A stretch of DNA of 64,000 nt. Source: Planoprotostelium fungivorum (Eukaryota; Evosea; Variosea; Cavosteliida; Cavosteliaceae). Shown here piece by piece: positions 35,901 through 46,725 of this stretch; position 1 is the first letter of the stretch; every line of letters starts with the position of its first letter. The translations under genes were made by a program, and so were the position numbers. Below the pieces are notes generated by a model. It had not been told where the DNA came from and made no database searches. It saw nothing but the letters and a program-made list of their open reading frames with translations. Where the stretch lies: NCBI GenBank assembly GCA_003024175.1, contig MDYQ01000101.1, positions 28,422 to 92,421 on the forward strand. Reading direction: 5' to 3'.

Positions 35901-36619
35901 TTGGACAGTTGCGACGACTTCTGATCAAATCCTCGCGTACGGTAAAAACTTTTTGGATCCCAGACGTCCTCCAAAGGAGAAGGTGAAGGTTTCTGTATGG
36001 AGTCTCTTCGTTGACATTCATCAGATCACACCGGAGGATCGTGAAGAAGGCTTATGGCCTTACGATCCAGCCCTGCCGTTCAGCCCGAGATCCGTCATCA
36101 CCTACCACAGACAGGTCAGCATCACATTCACACCTTCATCACCATCACACATCATCACAATCAACATCACATCCATCTCATCCATCTCATCCATCTCTCC
36201 CATCCATCTCATCCATCTCTCTCATCCATCTCATCCATCTCTCTCATCCATCACATCCACCTCATCCATCTCTCTCATCCATCTCATCCATCACATCCAT
36301 CACATCCATCACATCCATCACATCCATCTCATCCATCTCATCCTCTCATCCACCTCATACATAAACGCTCAACGACAAGCAGGTGAAGAAGATCAAGAGC
36401 ATCACAACCCACCCCTCCAACCTAGAATCCACTTCGGTCGTCCTCGCCGTGGGACTGGACCTCTTCTTCACGAGGACGGCTGCTGCCAACTCGTTCGACG
36501 TTCTCAACCCGGACTTCAACTTTTTCGCTCTCATTTTGACCACGGGAGGTCTCCTCGTTGCCACCGTCTTCTCCATCTTCGCCTCGAGAAAGGCAGACTT
36601 GTCGAGATTGTGGAAATAA
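32955..36619 (+). CDS. EMC1: ER membrane protein complex subunit 1 (EMC1)
   Basis: EMC1 is the largest lumenal subunit of the EMC insertase, which inserts transmembrane helices into the ER. A signal peptide (MTRRGLILILTLFFTTVYT) leads to AVYVSTDSNVLAALSLKNGD, a PQQ-like blade as in human EMC1. Later come RALALFSDESLAL-like, DGLLQGWLHRVHAQ, RKMIIGVS..GKLFGIQTDSSTVVW, LPKYLNRNLFAVATES and IYLIDGVTGSIVHSTV. The end matches human EMC1 closely: LDPRRPPKE, LVVAVGLDLFFTR-like, NSFDVLNPDFN and the C-terminal membrane helix followed by RKADLSRLWK. Introns include one with a 12-nt microsatellite and one with a CATC-rich minisatellite. One intron near 34382-34426 carries GTTGTAGAT. Coverage looks full-length. 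Confidence 0.92.
35776..35885. repeat. 12-nt microsatellite in an EMC1 intron
   Basis: About six units of ATCATCATCACG in tandem, degenerating toward the 3' side. It lies within an intron between the exons encoding GITPKQLL and VATTSDQILAY. Confidence 0.9.
36117..36365. repeat. CATC-rich minisatellite in an EMC1 intron
   Basis: Irregular tandem units of CATCCATCT, CATCCATCAC and CATCTCATC fill a roughly 265-base intron before the exon encoding KKIKSITTHPSN. It is the longest intron in this gene. Confidence 0.9.
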
Positions 36620-37747
36620 ACCGTTCGAACTGAAGAGTCTTTCTTGGAGTGTACCTGCTAGGTACTGTGACATGATGAATGCTGACGTACAAGTCGTAGA
36701 AGTGGAGAATAGAAAGAGGTCGTGATGGCAGAGTTGTCTTGAACTTCACCATTGCCCTTCGCCTAGAGATCCATCTTGAACGTGAGGATTGATCTCTTAA
36801 CGACCTTTAAACTTCCTAACACCATTGATTTTCCGCCGAATGGTGGATACATCATACCCACGCTTATGGGTAAGCCACTGGTAGTAGGCTGACGTGGGTT
36901 CAACGTTCAAAAGAGTAACCAGTGGCTTACCCATAAGCGAGGACACGTCTCGTCGAGAGGCATTCATGCCTTACTCTTTCCTACAACACCTCTTCTCTGC
37001 TTGATTCCATCTCACGGACCTCTGGCAGTTCTTCATGCATTTTGTTTGTCATCTTTCATTGATATACATTACATTTCCCCCTCACTATGTCATGTAGGAT
37101 GAACAACGTACAGCGACAATAATCTCAAACCAATCAATTTGACGTCCTCATCAACCGAGAATGGTCTTCCATTGTGCTCTAAACCATCCAGAAGTCTCGT
37201 TCAATACGAGTGCACAGAATAAATTAGTTGGCACTCGAACAAATACCAAGGATCGCGATCAAGAATGTCAACACCATTACAACACATCACCCGAAACGGA
37301 AACTTACACGAACTGATCGGTCTTGTTCCTCTATTATGCACGTCGAGCATCGTGTCGATCGATCCAACACCCACATCTACATCATCTTTCTCCAAAAGAG
37401 ACTGACGATGTCGCCCATCTTATAGACAATGAGCCACGAATCGATTGCCTCCCGATGTAGGGACGACCAACATGTTGTCTGTCAGTTCGGCCAGCTCGTA
37501 ACGGTCTTTTCGAGCGGGAAAACGGAGTGACTACAATATTGCTCTGTGGGCGGAACGCCACCATACGAATTTCCACTTTTACCACTAGGAACGCGGCGAA
37601 TTCTTCGACCGTTAAATCACTTTTTTTCTCAAGCGATTCCTCACGCCGCAACTTCATATCGAAAACAAACCGCGAGGAGCAAACTGCGATTTTAATTGCA
37701 ACACCATCCGACCCAACCTCTTAAAGCCCCATCAAACAGTATAAGAA
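36620..37747. other. 1.1-kb intergenic region before H2A.Z
   Basis: It holds a perfect 22-bp inverted repeat (listed separately) and short AT-rich tracts. Small reading frames at 37201-37657 (-) show no recognisable domain. The 3' part must carry the H2A.Z promoter. Confidence 0.4.
36861..36939. repeat. perfect 22-bp inverted repeat with 35-bp loop
   Basis: Left arm 36861-36882 and right arm 36918-36939 are exact reverse complements, beginning CGCTTATGGG and ending CCCATAAGCG. It lies about 240 bases after the EMC1 stop. It could form a hairpin RNA or be a foldback element remnant. Confidence 0.88.
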
Positions 37748-38221
37748 ATGGTAAGAGGAGTCCACCTCAAGCTCTTCTCGCATGCTAATGTTCATACAGT
37801 CGGAAGCCCCCAAGAAGAGTGGATCAACCAACAGAAAGGCCGTCTCTCGTTCCAGCCGTGCCAACTTACAGGTACTCACCTTCCACCACTCTGAATCATA
37901 TTCTCATTTCCATTTCAGTTCCCCGTAGGACGTATCCACCGTCTGCTCAAGACCAGAGTCTCTGCTCACGGACGTGTTGGAGCTACCGCCGCCGTATACA
38001 GTGCAGCCGTTCTGGAGTACATTACCGCCGAGATTCTCGAGCTGGCAGGAAATGCCTCCAAGGATCTCCGTGTCAAGCGTATCTCACCCCGTCACCTTCA
38101 GCTGGCCATCAGAGGAGACGAAGAGCTGGATCTCTTGTTCAAGGGAACCATTGCTGGTGGTGGTGTCATTCCCCACATTCACAAGAGTTTGATCAAGAAG
38201 GCCACCAAGAAGGTCGAGTAG
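37748..38221 (+). CDS. histone H2A.Z variant
   Basis: The H2A.Z type of H2A replaces H2A in promoter nucleosomes. The first exon appears to be the start codon alone: ATG is followed directly by a GTAAG donor, and splicing at 37800 gives [18 protein letters not shown]. After a second intron comes the histone fold: [59 protein letters not shown] and [20 protein letters not shown]. The DEELD plus [15 protein letters not shown] block is diagnostic for H2A.Z over canonical H2A. The short basic tail ends KKATKKVE. Spliced length is about 127 residues, normal for the variant. Confidence 0.93.
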
Positions 38222-38842
38222 AGAGGTTACGGTATTGCCTTCAGCAGTGGAGGATGCCTTTTACACAATGCCCGACCGCCGAACGCGATCTTCGACTTCT
38301 TTATAATAATATATTCTTGTGGAAGTGACTCCCCTCTTCTTTCCCTTGTTCGTCGATTCTCTCTCTTCGATTACGAGGTATTACTTTGCACAGTTTACCA
38401 TCTTTGTCTCATACAAAAGTGATCGTTCGTAGTACGAATATGCATCACGAGAAAATCTGATGGACCTCTACACGAGAGACACCTAACAGTAGACGACCAC
38501 GAAGAGACTGAGGCTCCACCGACATAATCTTGTCAGCGAGAGTCATCATCACGTGAACCGTTCCAGTTGAAATTCCTGAATTGCGTCCCTCCCCCCCCTC
38601 CGTCCCTCCCCCCCAAAAGTGGAAATCCTTTTGCCTTGTCTCTTCTGGATCTATCCTCGAGTTGAATCTTGCATCCATCACAGGTGACCCATCCTCTATG
38701 ACCCTTCCATCCTTCGTCATCCCTGCGTATAGAACACAATCCATATCGATTCGTGTCGAGATGATGTGCGATCGATCGATGGAGAGGTCCATAACATGAT
38801 GATGTCCGTGTTGTGAGGAGTGTCTGAATACATTAGAGCACA
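38222..38842. other. intergenic region between H2A.Z and RPSA
   Basis: It includes a strong poly-C tract (listed separately) and the RPSA promoter. Reading frames here are not supported by domains. Confidence 0.45.
38586..38614. repeat. C-rich tract with four C runs
   Basis: The run reads as CCCTCCCCCCCC, TCCG, then CCCTCCCCCCC. The minus strand has four runs of at least three G and could form a G-quadruplex. It sits about 230-260 bases upstream of the RPSA start codon. Confidence 0.8.
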
Positions 38843-39930
38843 ATGGTTAACCAATTCCCCGATTCTTTGGCCCCCAGCGAGGAGGACGTTCAGCGTTTCC
38901 TCGCCACTTCAGCTCACGTTGGAACCCAGCGTCTTGAGCCCGCTATGGAGAGATACGTCTACAAGCGTCGCTCTGACGGTGAGTCTTTCGATCGATGATA
39001 AAATGGAATCGATCATGTGAATGGAACATACGTTCTGTAAATCACCAGGGGTTATTGAACATTCTTATTGAATGGAAAAAATAACACGACCTCTAATATC
39101 ATGAACGATTCCATTTTCCCAATTTCTTCCCTTCTCATCTTTCCATCAGGTATCCACCTGATCAACATCCGCAAGACTTGGGAGAAGCTCCAGCTCGCCG
39201 CCAGGGTCATCGTCACCATCGAGAACCCCTCCGACGTCTGCGTCATCTCCTCCAAGCCCCAGGGACAGAGATCCGTCCTCAAGTTCGCCAGATACACTGG
39301 CGCTCAGGCTATCGCCGGACGTTACACCCCTGGTACCTTCACTAACCAGATCCAAGAGAGATTCATGGAGCCCCGTCTCCTCGTTCTGACCGACCCCAGA
39401 ACCGACCACCAGGTGAGATTTCGCATCGTACACTGGATTTAAGGTTTAACCGTCTCACACCCACCAGCCCATCAGAGAGTCTTCTTACGTCAACATCCCC
39501 ACCATCGCCTTCTGCCACACTGACTCTCCCCTGACTTACGTCGACATTGCCATCCCCTGCAACAACAAGGGAGCTCAGTCCATCGGTCTGATGTGGTGGT
39601 TGCTCTGCCGTGAGGTTCTCTACCTCCGCAACACCATCACCAGAGGATCTCCCTGGGACGTTATGGTCGATCTGTTCTTGTACAGAAGCCCCGAGGAGGC
39701 TGCTGAGCAGGAGAACAAGGAGAACCTCATCGCCGCTGCCCCCGTCGAGTCCGATGATTCTCAGGTGAATCGAAATGGGCGAGTTGTAGATTGACGATGA
39801 CCAGCCCATGGGTGTCCACAGCTTCGATGACCAGTGGGCCAACAGCGGAGCCACCGGTTCCGAGGAGCAGTGGTCCGAGAACAACGCCACCGCTGGACAG
39901 AGCTGGGACGCCACCGAGGCTCAACACTAG
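38843..39930 (+). CDS. RPSA: 40S ribosomal protein SA (uS2, laminin-receptor homologue)
   Basis: Small-subunit ribosomal protein. The first exon gives [20 protein letters not shown] and [20 protein letters not shown]. Removing a long intron (about 38979-39149) joins KRRSDG to [19 protein letters not shown]. The core follows: [57 protein letters not shown] and [20 protein letters not shown]. After a further intron the C-terminus has [13 protein letters not shown], then an acidic Trp-containing tail ([16 protein letters not shown]). The last intron contains GTTGTAGATTGAC 14 bases before its acceptor. Length is typical of the family, and codon use is strongly biased to C-ending codons as in other highly expressed genes. 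Confidence 0.96.
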
Positions 39931-40055
39931 AGGGGAAATCCGTAAGGATAAACATCCATACGCTGTGATGCTCGAAAAAGGACAAGTAAAATCAACTCTT
40001 TACTTTTTATTGCTTGTGTGTTTCGTCTTTGTGATGCGATGTGGAGGGGAGTAGC

Positions 40056-41730
40056 TCATGTGATGATGGACCTCTTTCCGGACCTTCGCATGGGCCTTCT
40101 GTCTTCTCCCACGTCGAGGTAAGGAACACCCGTCAACGTCTCCGTCTTCTCTTCTCTCCTCCTCTCATCATCGTCTCTCATCTGTTTCAGGAGATTCTGT
40201 CTCGTCGTCTCCTTCTCTTCTGCATCTTTGTCGGCTGCCGTCTTGTACTCATGTTGAATCGTTTCTTCGAGCTATCTGTGTCAGTCGTGTAGTCTGAATA
40301 GGGAGGACTCACGTGCTTCCTCTGTTGTGCGGCGTCTTTCGCCTCCATCTTTCTCGTCTCGTGCGACTTGTGCTGTCTCTGCTTGATGTCCTCCAGTTGT
40401 TCCTTCTGCTGTTCTCGTGCTTGTTTCGCCTCTCTCTTCTTACGTTCGGGGGTGCTGATGGCTCGATTGGGGAAGAACTCATCGAACTGCACTCCATCGG
40501 ATCTCTCCTGATCATGATCGTGAGATCTCAAGTGTCTCAGCGCGATCGATTCTCTCACTTGAAGGGGAGCCTTGTGGTCTACCTCGGGAGATCGTTCCGG
40601 TGAATAGTCTCTCATCTTGATCTGCTCAGTCAGCTGTTGGTTGTACTCCCTTATGCTCTCCGCTTTCGCTAGTGCCTTCTGTTTCTGTTCTTGTCTGTGG
40701 ATAAGTTCGATCTTCTTCGCGCTTTCGTATTCAGATTTCGCTCCAAACGTCTTGATTCATTCCTCTGTGCTGAGCGGCCTTCTCCACGAAAAATCGTCGA
40801 TGGTGGGTTTGTATAGGCGAGCATTATCGTAGGAGGCGCGCAGTGGATTCTTCAGAGACTTGGTCTTGTTTCCAAAGGTTTGTCTCTTGGAGTCACCCTT
40901 CATGCCAGCACGGGTGTCATCGGCCATCTGTGCGTAATCCAATTGGAAGATCCTAGAAGCTTCTGATACGGCGGCAGTCTGAGGGCGGCGCGCTCTGGAA
41001 GGTTTAGATGATACTGTTAACGACGATTACCTAGCGGTGAGGGTGGGTGAGCTGGGAGCTGAACGGGCTCTGGCGGAACGAATTGGTTCCGGCAGGAAAG
41101 GTTCCTCTGTGAAGAGCGCAGTTCGCAGAGGTAAGACAATGTAAGACTGTGTGTCTTCCACGATGGTGTCCGTGAAAGAAGGGTGATATTGCATGTGAGC
41201 ACCCGATCGTGTGACAATGAGACGACCAAACTGGCGGGATCAGTGATGAGTTTGAAAGTCTTACAATAGTGTGTGGATTCGACTCACTCCCGTATCGATG
41301 TCACAATCAGCTCTTTCTCCTATAGCTCTCACTAAAGCCTTGAAAGCTGCCGTTGCGCGATCGCGGTCAACGTCCGCGCCGCTAGCGATGATGGAGAAAT
41401 TGACGACTGTCTGTACGATCGATTCTGTGAAAAATGAGAAGACGAACGTATAAAACGGGATGTGATCTTACCTGGAGGACGTTGACTGCTTTTTGGAATG
41501 TTGAATTTCCTGCTGAAGTTGCTGCTCATGAGAAAATCAGGTCGGCTGATCGTCTTGAATTGAGCGTCAGGGTGACTCTGCAAATCGTGTCACGATGATG
41601 CATCACAACCTTCACCTCTCACCTTCTCTCTACGAATAGTCCAAACACCGAGATCTGGATAATTCACAGCCTTTCCCTGAGTAAGATGGTCTTCTATGAA
41701 CTTCATCACAGACGTCCAGACAGCCTGCAT
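40056..41730 (-). CDS. CCDC81-like HU-domain / coiled-coil protein
   Basis: The N-terminus MQAVWTSVMKFIEDHLTQGK..VNYPDLGVWTIR resembles the HU-like domain of CCDC81 (VW..V..FVE...KG..IPGLGTFTF), a centrosome/cilium-associated protein. A second HU-like unit is ESIVQTVVNFSIIASGADVD..AFKALVRAIG..DIDTGFGRLIV. The middle has YIVLPLRTALFTEEP and SRIFQLDYAQMADD. The rest is charged coiled coil (QQKEQLEDIKQRQHKSH, HEYKTAADKDAEEKE), ending PMRRSGKRSIIT. Six or more introns were removed. The acceptor ending GACACAGATAG restores the last coiled-coil frame. An upstream Met (MSLSDIINDAY) near 41800 exists, but I could not join it in frame. Family assignment is by pattern only. Confidence 0.6.
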
Positions 41731-42156
41731 CTGTGATTTAGAGGTGCCTTACTCAGCATATTTCCTGTTATAGGCATCGTTGATGATGTCTGAGAGAGAC
41801 ATCCTGTGGTGATGTTGCGGATGCCGACCGAAACGAATCTAATTTTGGCCAGCTGTTTCCATACTACCACAGATAGTGCCGGTCTCAGGGATAAACTCTC
41901 CATCAGGTTAGATTCTCTCAAATATGGAGCGTCTCTACACCGAAGTGACGGCTTTTCATAACAAATTGAGAATGACACCTACCCTCTCAACAGTTCCTAG
42001 GCTAATTCTACACTGGCCAAGTGCGATATCTAAATAGGGCAGAATTGAGGCTCTTGCCTTTGTGACGAAGCAAGGGACGGACATCAAGGAGACGTTTGAC
42101 GTCCGTCTAAAGAGTAGCGTCGGAACAAGGACATTATACACAACATATCTCACAGG

Positions 42157-42826
42157 ATGAACAAGTTTATCCTCTTCGTCATTGCCCTCCCTACCGTCTC
42201 GTGTCTTCCTTCCCACGAGTTCAAGCCGTCTGGACCGTCAGATCTCCGATCCGCATGCCCCGGTGAGGCATCGATCTCGCCACCGCAGAGATCACATCTG
42301 ATTTCTGGACACTGAAAAATCCATCAGACTTTGACTTACACACACTGTCTGAACATAACTTGTGAGGAGACGAAGTGAACGGCTCTAATCATCAAAGCAT
42401 TGATGTGTCTCTCACCCGCACCGACATCGCCTTTGGTGATAACCTTGTCCTCAATGAGACACTCTTGACTCAGATGATCGAGACATCTGCCGATGCAGCC
42501 GTGCTGACTTGGAAGGACATGGTCGAACACAACAAGGTTAGACTTTCACTCCATCATCAACTCACAACTTCAGAATACGTCTGGTTGAGGTTGCATCAAG
42601 TAATCCCTCTCATGTGTACGGCGATGAACAGAGAGACATCGTTGCGGCTCAGATCGCCTTCTTTCAGCTCACATTTGGCTCGTGGTCGGGCGGTGTTCCA
42701 TTAGATGTCGTCCAGTCGATCTTTGGAAGGGAGAAGATGCCAGAATCATACACCCATCGCATCATCCCAATCACTCTCCCGGAATTCTTGATCTTCAAGA
42801 AAGTCGTTCGATCAGCTCTCGCCTGA
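42157..42826 (+). CDS. shortened heme-thiolate peroxidase/peroxygenase-like secreted protein
   Basis: A signal peptide (MNKFILFVIALPTVSC) precedes PSDLRSACP, which fits the proximal cysteine motif (PCP) of heme-thiolate peroxidases. An intron (G|GTGAGG..CCGCAG) joins this to EITSDFWTLKNPSDFDLHTLSEHNF, and a second joins IDVSLTRTDIAFGDN. The pattern L..LSEHN...D.S.TR.D..FGDN matches the second half of fungal chloroperoxidase and unspecific peroxygenase, where the usual text is EHDASISR. The end has GVPLDVVQSIFGREKMPESY, also a family feature. About 90-100 residues normally between the Cys and this block are missing, and the distal EHD is changed. It may be inactive or a new minimal form. Predicted spliced length is near 180 residues. 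Confidence 0.6.
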
Positions 42827-43219
42827 GCGACGGAGAACATCATGAGATGAACCCAACAAGCTGCTGTAATTTATAAAACTGAGCACGAGAAAAGGTCTCT
42901 GTTTGTAGAAGGGCTCTTGTGTGTTAGAAACTCTTCGAAATCAGCTCATCGTTCTAAAGAAGCCTCACCTTGCCTTGTCGTCACCCATGCTTCGGTAGAA
43001 TGACTCGTCATCAATCCGAGCTCTTCTGGAATGGATTCCTCTCTTCTTAACACCAATGAGAACGTTTGCTTTGTTGATCTATGAAATATTTGTGGCGTGA
43101 AGACGATAACGACAGAAGCTAGTTGTTTCTGTTCACACGTGTCCATCGCACGCATGGTGCTCACGTGATTCCAGATAGGTGATCACCTCACTCCAATGTT
43201 GAGTTGTTTTCTCTTGCAT
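42812..43219 (-). CDS. small hypothetical protein (weak)
   Basis: A possible three-exon gene: MQEKTTQHWSEVITYLES, then (after an intron ending TTTCATAG) INKANVLIGVKKRGIHSRR and FYRSMGDDKAR, then a third exon that would overlap the 3' end of the peroxidase gene. The splice sites are consensus, but the product is short and matches nothing I know. Confidence 0.3.
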
Positions 43220-43860
43220 CTTCGCATCAGACGATCAATGGGCTTATGAAAGGTAAATTTATTCTAAATGTGTGAAAGAGGAAGAAAGGACAAAAGAAAT
43301 GTGGGTGGTTCTTCGAGCAGAAGATAATGAAGATGCAATCGTGGTACGATGCACAGGACGTGTCCCTCAAAAGGTTAGACCCACCTCTCAACGTATCTGG
43401 GATTAGAGGGAAACTTGCTGTTACCAATAGAAAACACCCTTCTTTGCCTTTTTGCTCTGATCTTGAAGATGGGCACGTGTGTTTGATAATCACCATCACG
43501 AGGTGGATATAGAGATATACTGTCAATATCTTTTGGATATAATGAGATGGAAGTCCCCCCATCCCATAGAATCCCACTGTCTGTCTTCTGAGGCTGCCCC
43601 TTGTCGCTCATGAAATTGAAAAGATGCAGAGATATAGAGTCCTCTTAACGACCAGTCTATCAAACTTTCGTCACCGCATCGCGGTATATTAACTTTCAGC
43701 GAGGCATGTGAAGTTCTGCGCTGTATCTGAGAGTGAGTCTGTCCACTCCTGCTCGCTCTTGACACGTGCAGCGACCCACTTTCGCGCTTATTTTTTTCAG
43801 TTGAGCATGACTTAGACATCGAAGATGCAATACAGATATAGAAAGACACGGGGTTTACAT
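43220..43860. other. region without a confident gene
   Basis: A 78-codon minus-strand frame at 43375-43611 (starting MSDKGQPQKTDSG) is the best candidate, but has no domain or splicing support. No repeats were seen. Confidence 0.35.
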
Positions 43861-44588
43861 TCACGCGATCAAATTTTGTATTGAGATCCTCGATCGTTGA
43901 CTCTCTAAAACTTCGTCGAGGATAATGCATGGTCGCCTCGTCGGCGTCGGCAGCGCTGACTGGCTCTTCTTGGCTTCCATGGCCTCTAACGGAAATTTCG
44001 GCCGCCCAGTAGATGATGGTTGTGTGGTGTTGGTCTTTCGTGTGTAAGATGAGCTATAATTCCCTCTTAGTTTGCATTTCAGCTGGATAATCAACTGCGA
44101 GCAGAAGTCAGCTTCAATTCTTTTCCTCTGGAGCTACGATGAAAGACAGACTCACGTCGGGGTGGACATCCTTCAGGATGGCAGCGATCTGTGTTGGCAC
44201 TGCGGCCTTCTTCTTAAATATGGTGGTTCTCTTTACATTCATGCTCTCCATCTCTCTCTGTCTGATCTGTGCAACTGCTCGACTGTGGTTGAAGTCTCTT
44301 TTGATTTCAAACGCAACTCATTTCTCGTCCTGCAGTATGGCACGACGTCAAAAAAACTTCTCTCCTTAGCCCCCAGTATTGACTCACCATGTGTCGTCCG
44401 TGGAACTGACGTATGGTCAGAAGTCGATCTCTCTCTCTTTTCCTGAACCAACCGAGGAGCAGTGCTGAGAAGAAGGAGAGAATGGTGCAAGAGATGCCGC
44501 GATTGACGAGACTTGTCGTACGAACGTGAACGGAGATGCGGTTAAAGGGTCACCTCACCTGAGCGTTCTCTTCGTGAAACGAAGGCAT
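43861..44588 (-). CDS. hypothetical basic protein
   Basis: Exons join cleanly: MPSFHEENAQ | SRQSRHLLHHSLLLLSTAPRL..PRTTH | VAFEIKRDFNHSRAVAQIRQ..FKKKAAVPTQIAAILKDVHPD | LIIQLKCKLRGNYSS..PRKFPLEAMEAKKSQ-like and a final ISIQNLIA stop. All introns have GTGAG donors and keep frame. The product is about 190 residues, basic, and without a signal peptide or membrane helix. QIAAILKDVHPD recalls a histone-fold loop, but the rest does not match H2B. Function unknown. Confidence 0.5.
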
Positions 44589-44918
44589 TCGACATTCTCG
44601 GCTAAAGGTGATGTGAAGCTGCGCGAGTTTGGCAAGAGGACTGCCACTCTCTCGATGCTTCGACGATTTCTGCTTCGAATCCTCTTGATGGAGGAGGCTT
44701 GACAAAAGACGAACGCGTCACAACTCAAAGGCCTTCGCTTCTTCACGAGAAGTCAGCCGAAGGTGTTACGGGGATGTAGATATATATCTATAGGGGGCTA
44801 TCGACTCATAATCTGCCTGCGAATGCGGCCGCACGCCCGATCATCGATGTCTCAGACGTGCATCAGGCATGAGAGGCTGCAGGAGATTGAAATTTTCATC
44901 TTTCATTTATGAAGGTGT
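44589..44918. other. intergenic region
   Basis: It contains an AT-rich TATATATCTATA word at 44781-44792 and ends in the 3' region of the dehydrogenase gene. No gene recognised. Confidence 0.4.
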
Positions 44919-46169
44919 TTATGTCGCCATGTAATATCCTCCGTTGGGATGGAGGACTTGGCCCGTGAAGAAGGATCCATCGGCGCTAGCGAGAAAGACG
45001 AAAGAGGTGCCACACTCGGACGGCTGTCCGACTCTTCCTAGAGGACACTTGCCATCACCATATCCTTCGATCTGTAGATAATGTCAACGGATGAGACACA
45101 AGATGATGGCGATTCCACCTCTTCATCTTTCCTGGAGGACACTTGGAGTGCTGTCCATATCGGGCCGGGGGCAACCGCTTAGGGGGTGGTGTCAATAAAT
45201 ATTCATATCAAAGGATTTATTTCGAATTCTCACCATTGACACGGATGCCTTTAGGTGCCAGTTGAGATGAGAGAGCACGAGTGAAGGAGACGATGGCACC
45301 CTTCGTGCTGCTGTAATCGATCAAGCCAGCCGAACCCTTGTAGGCTGTGACCGACGTGGTGTTGATGATGGAGGAGCCCTGGATGAGATGTTGAGATGTG
45401 ATTGCGAGATGATGGTGAAAAGAGACATCTGCACCTTCTTGAGGTGGGGTACGGCGTGTTTCGTGATCATGATCATGGACAAGATGTTAGAGCGGAAGGT
45501 TCTTTCAACTTGCTTCTCATCGATCTGCGTGATGTCCGCACAAAAGTGTTGCTGTACGTCACGCTCAGTATCTTGTGCGATTACGATCGAAATTGAGCAT
45601 TCACCTCTCCTGCATTATTGACGAGAATGTCTAGTCCACCCAGACCTCTCACGGCCTCGTTCACTAATTTCTCAGAGGCTTCCTCTGAACCGAAGCTGTC
45701 ATAGTCTACGGCGATGGCCACCACTTTGACACCCTCTTTGTGCAGCATGACCTCTGTATCTTTCGCATCGCGCTCCTCCAATCCTCTCACGTAAGTGAAA
45801 GCGATGTTCGCACCCTCTCGTGCAAACATGACTGCGACAGATCGTCCAATGCCAGAACTAAAGAGCTAGATGTGAGAATGGCAGTTGTGATGAATAGACT
45901 CACTCTCCTCCCGTGATGAGAGCCTTCTTACCACGTAATTTGTCTGCACCTTTGTACTCTACGAGGGAAGGATTGCCCTCAGCGTCCAAACACTCGAGCG
46001 CTGATACGATGGGTGCTGGTTCCATCTCGGCTTCGAGGCCCGGCTGAGGTCTCTGACTCTGAGCTGGAATGTCTTTACCGGTGGGAAATGCAGTCATCGG
46101 TCCCTTCGACTCCGATCCACCTGTGACTGTCTCTGACACTGTCTTCACTGCGTTCTTTATCGTCTCCAT
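44919..46169 (-). CDS. short-chain dehydrogenase/reductase (glucose/ribitol dehydrogenase-like)
   Basis: A classical SDR oxidoreductase using NAD(P). A polar N-terminal extension (METIKNAVKTVSETVTGG, PAQSQRPQPGLEAEM) precedes the Rossmann fold, as in the bacterial YghA/YhdF group. The cofactor motif is ALITGGESGIGRSVAVMFARE, and then comes DILVNNAGE. Later exons give SIINTTSVTAYKGSAGLIDYSSTKGAIVSF, holding the catalytic Ser and YxxxK. The end has AVAPGPIWT, PLGRVGQPSECGTSFVFLAS and FTGQVLHPNGGYYMAT. Each part is intact. Introns split the gene into about six exons. Substrate is likely a sugar alcohol or a stress-related carbonyl compound, but this is not fixed by sequence. Confidence 0.9.
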
Positions 46170-46725
46170 GTGTTGCGATGATGTTGTTCTTGCGTGATTT
46201 GTCCCTCTTCTTGCGTTCGATTGTCACGTGACTCTGAGGAGATTTCGTGTATTCATGTCACCGCAGAGAAATCGCGTTGATCAGCCAAGTTAGCCCACCA
46301 TTGTCTCGTACATTCATTGGAAGATCTAACTGGTCATACTATAGAGGATGTCTGGGCTGTACGATCGGATATTCGATCGTATCACACGACGTTGCATCAC
46401 ATCACCTAACTCACGGTTGCCTCATATCCAGAATGAAAGATGTCACAGGTGGACATTGGAATCACTTCCCGTCGATTGTCGATTGTCTGAGGTGAAGACT
46501 TGACTGCGATGTCGAACAATCACTTTCACACAACAACAGCATCGCTTCTGTGTCTCATTCGATTTCACCTCAGAGAGTCTCTGTGCCCTGTTTGAGAAGT
46601 TGACACGTGCATCGTCTCTTCCATGAATGAGAAGACTCCTCTGAATTCCGCGAAATTTACGACAGAGTTCACTCAATTGCTCTTGCAAGAGCGTCACTTT
46701 CACATCACAAATAGACGAACACAAC
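46170..46725. other. divergent intergenic region
   Basis: It separates the SDR gene (-) from the small Pro/Tyr/Ala protein (+). Small reading frames on both strands show no domain. Nothing recognised. Confidence 0.4.

Noticed and set aside
36117-36365. Regular spacing of CATC units considered as a CRISPR-like array
   Set aside because: There are no unique spacers; it is a simple minisatellite in an intron of a eukaryotic gene.
43861-44588. Possible histone H2B because of ILKDVHPD
   Set aside because: Only that short segment is similar; the H2B core and C-terminal helix are absent.
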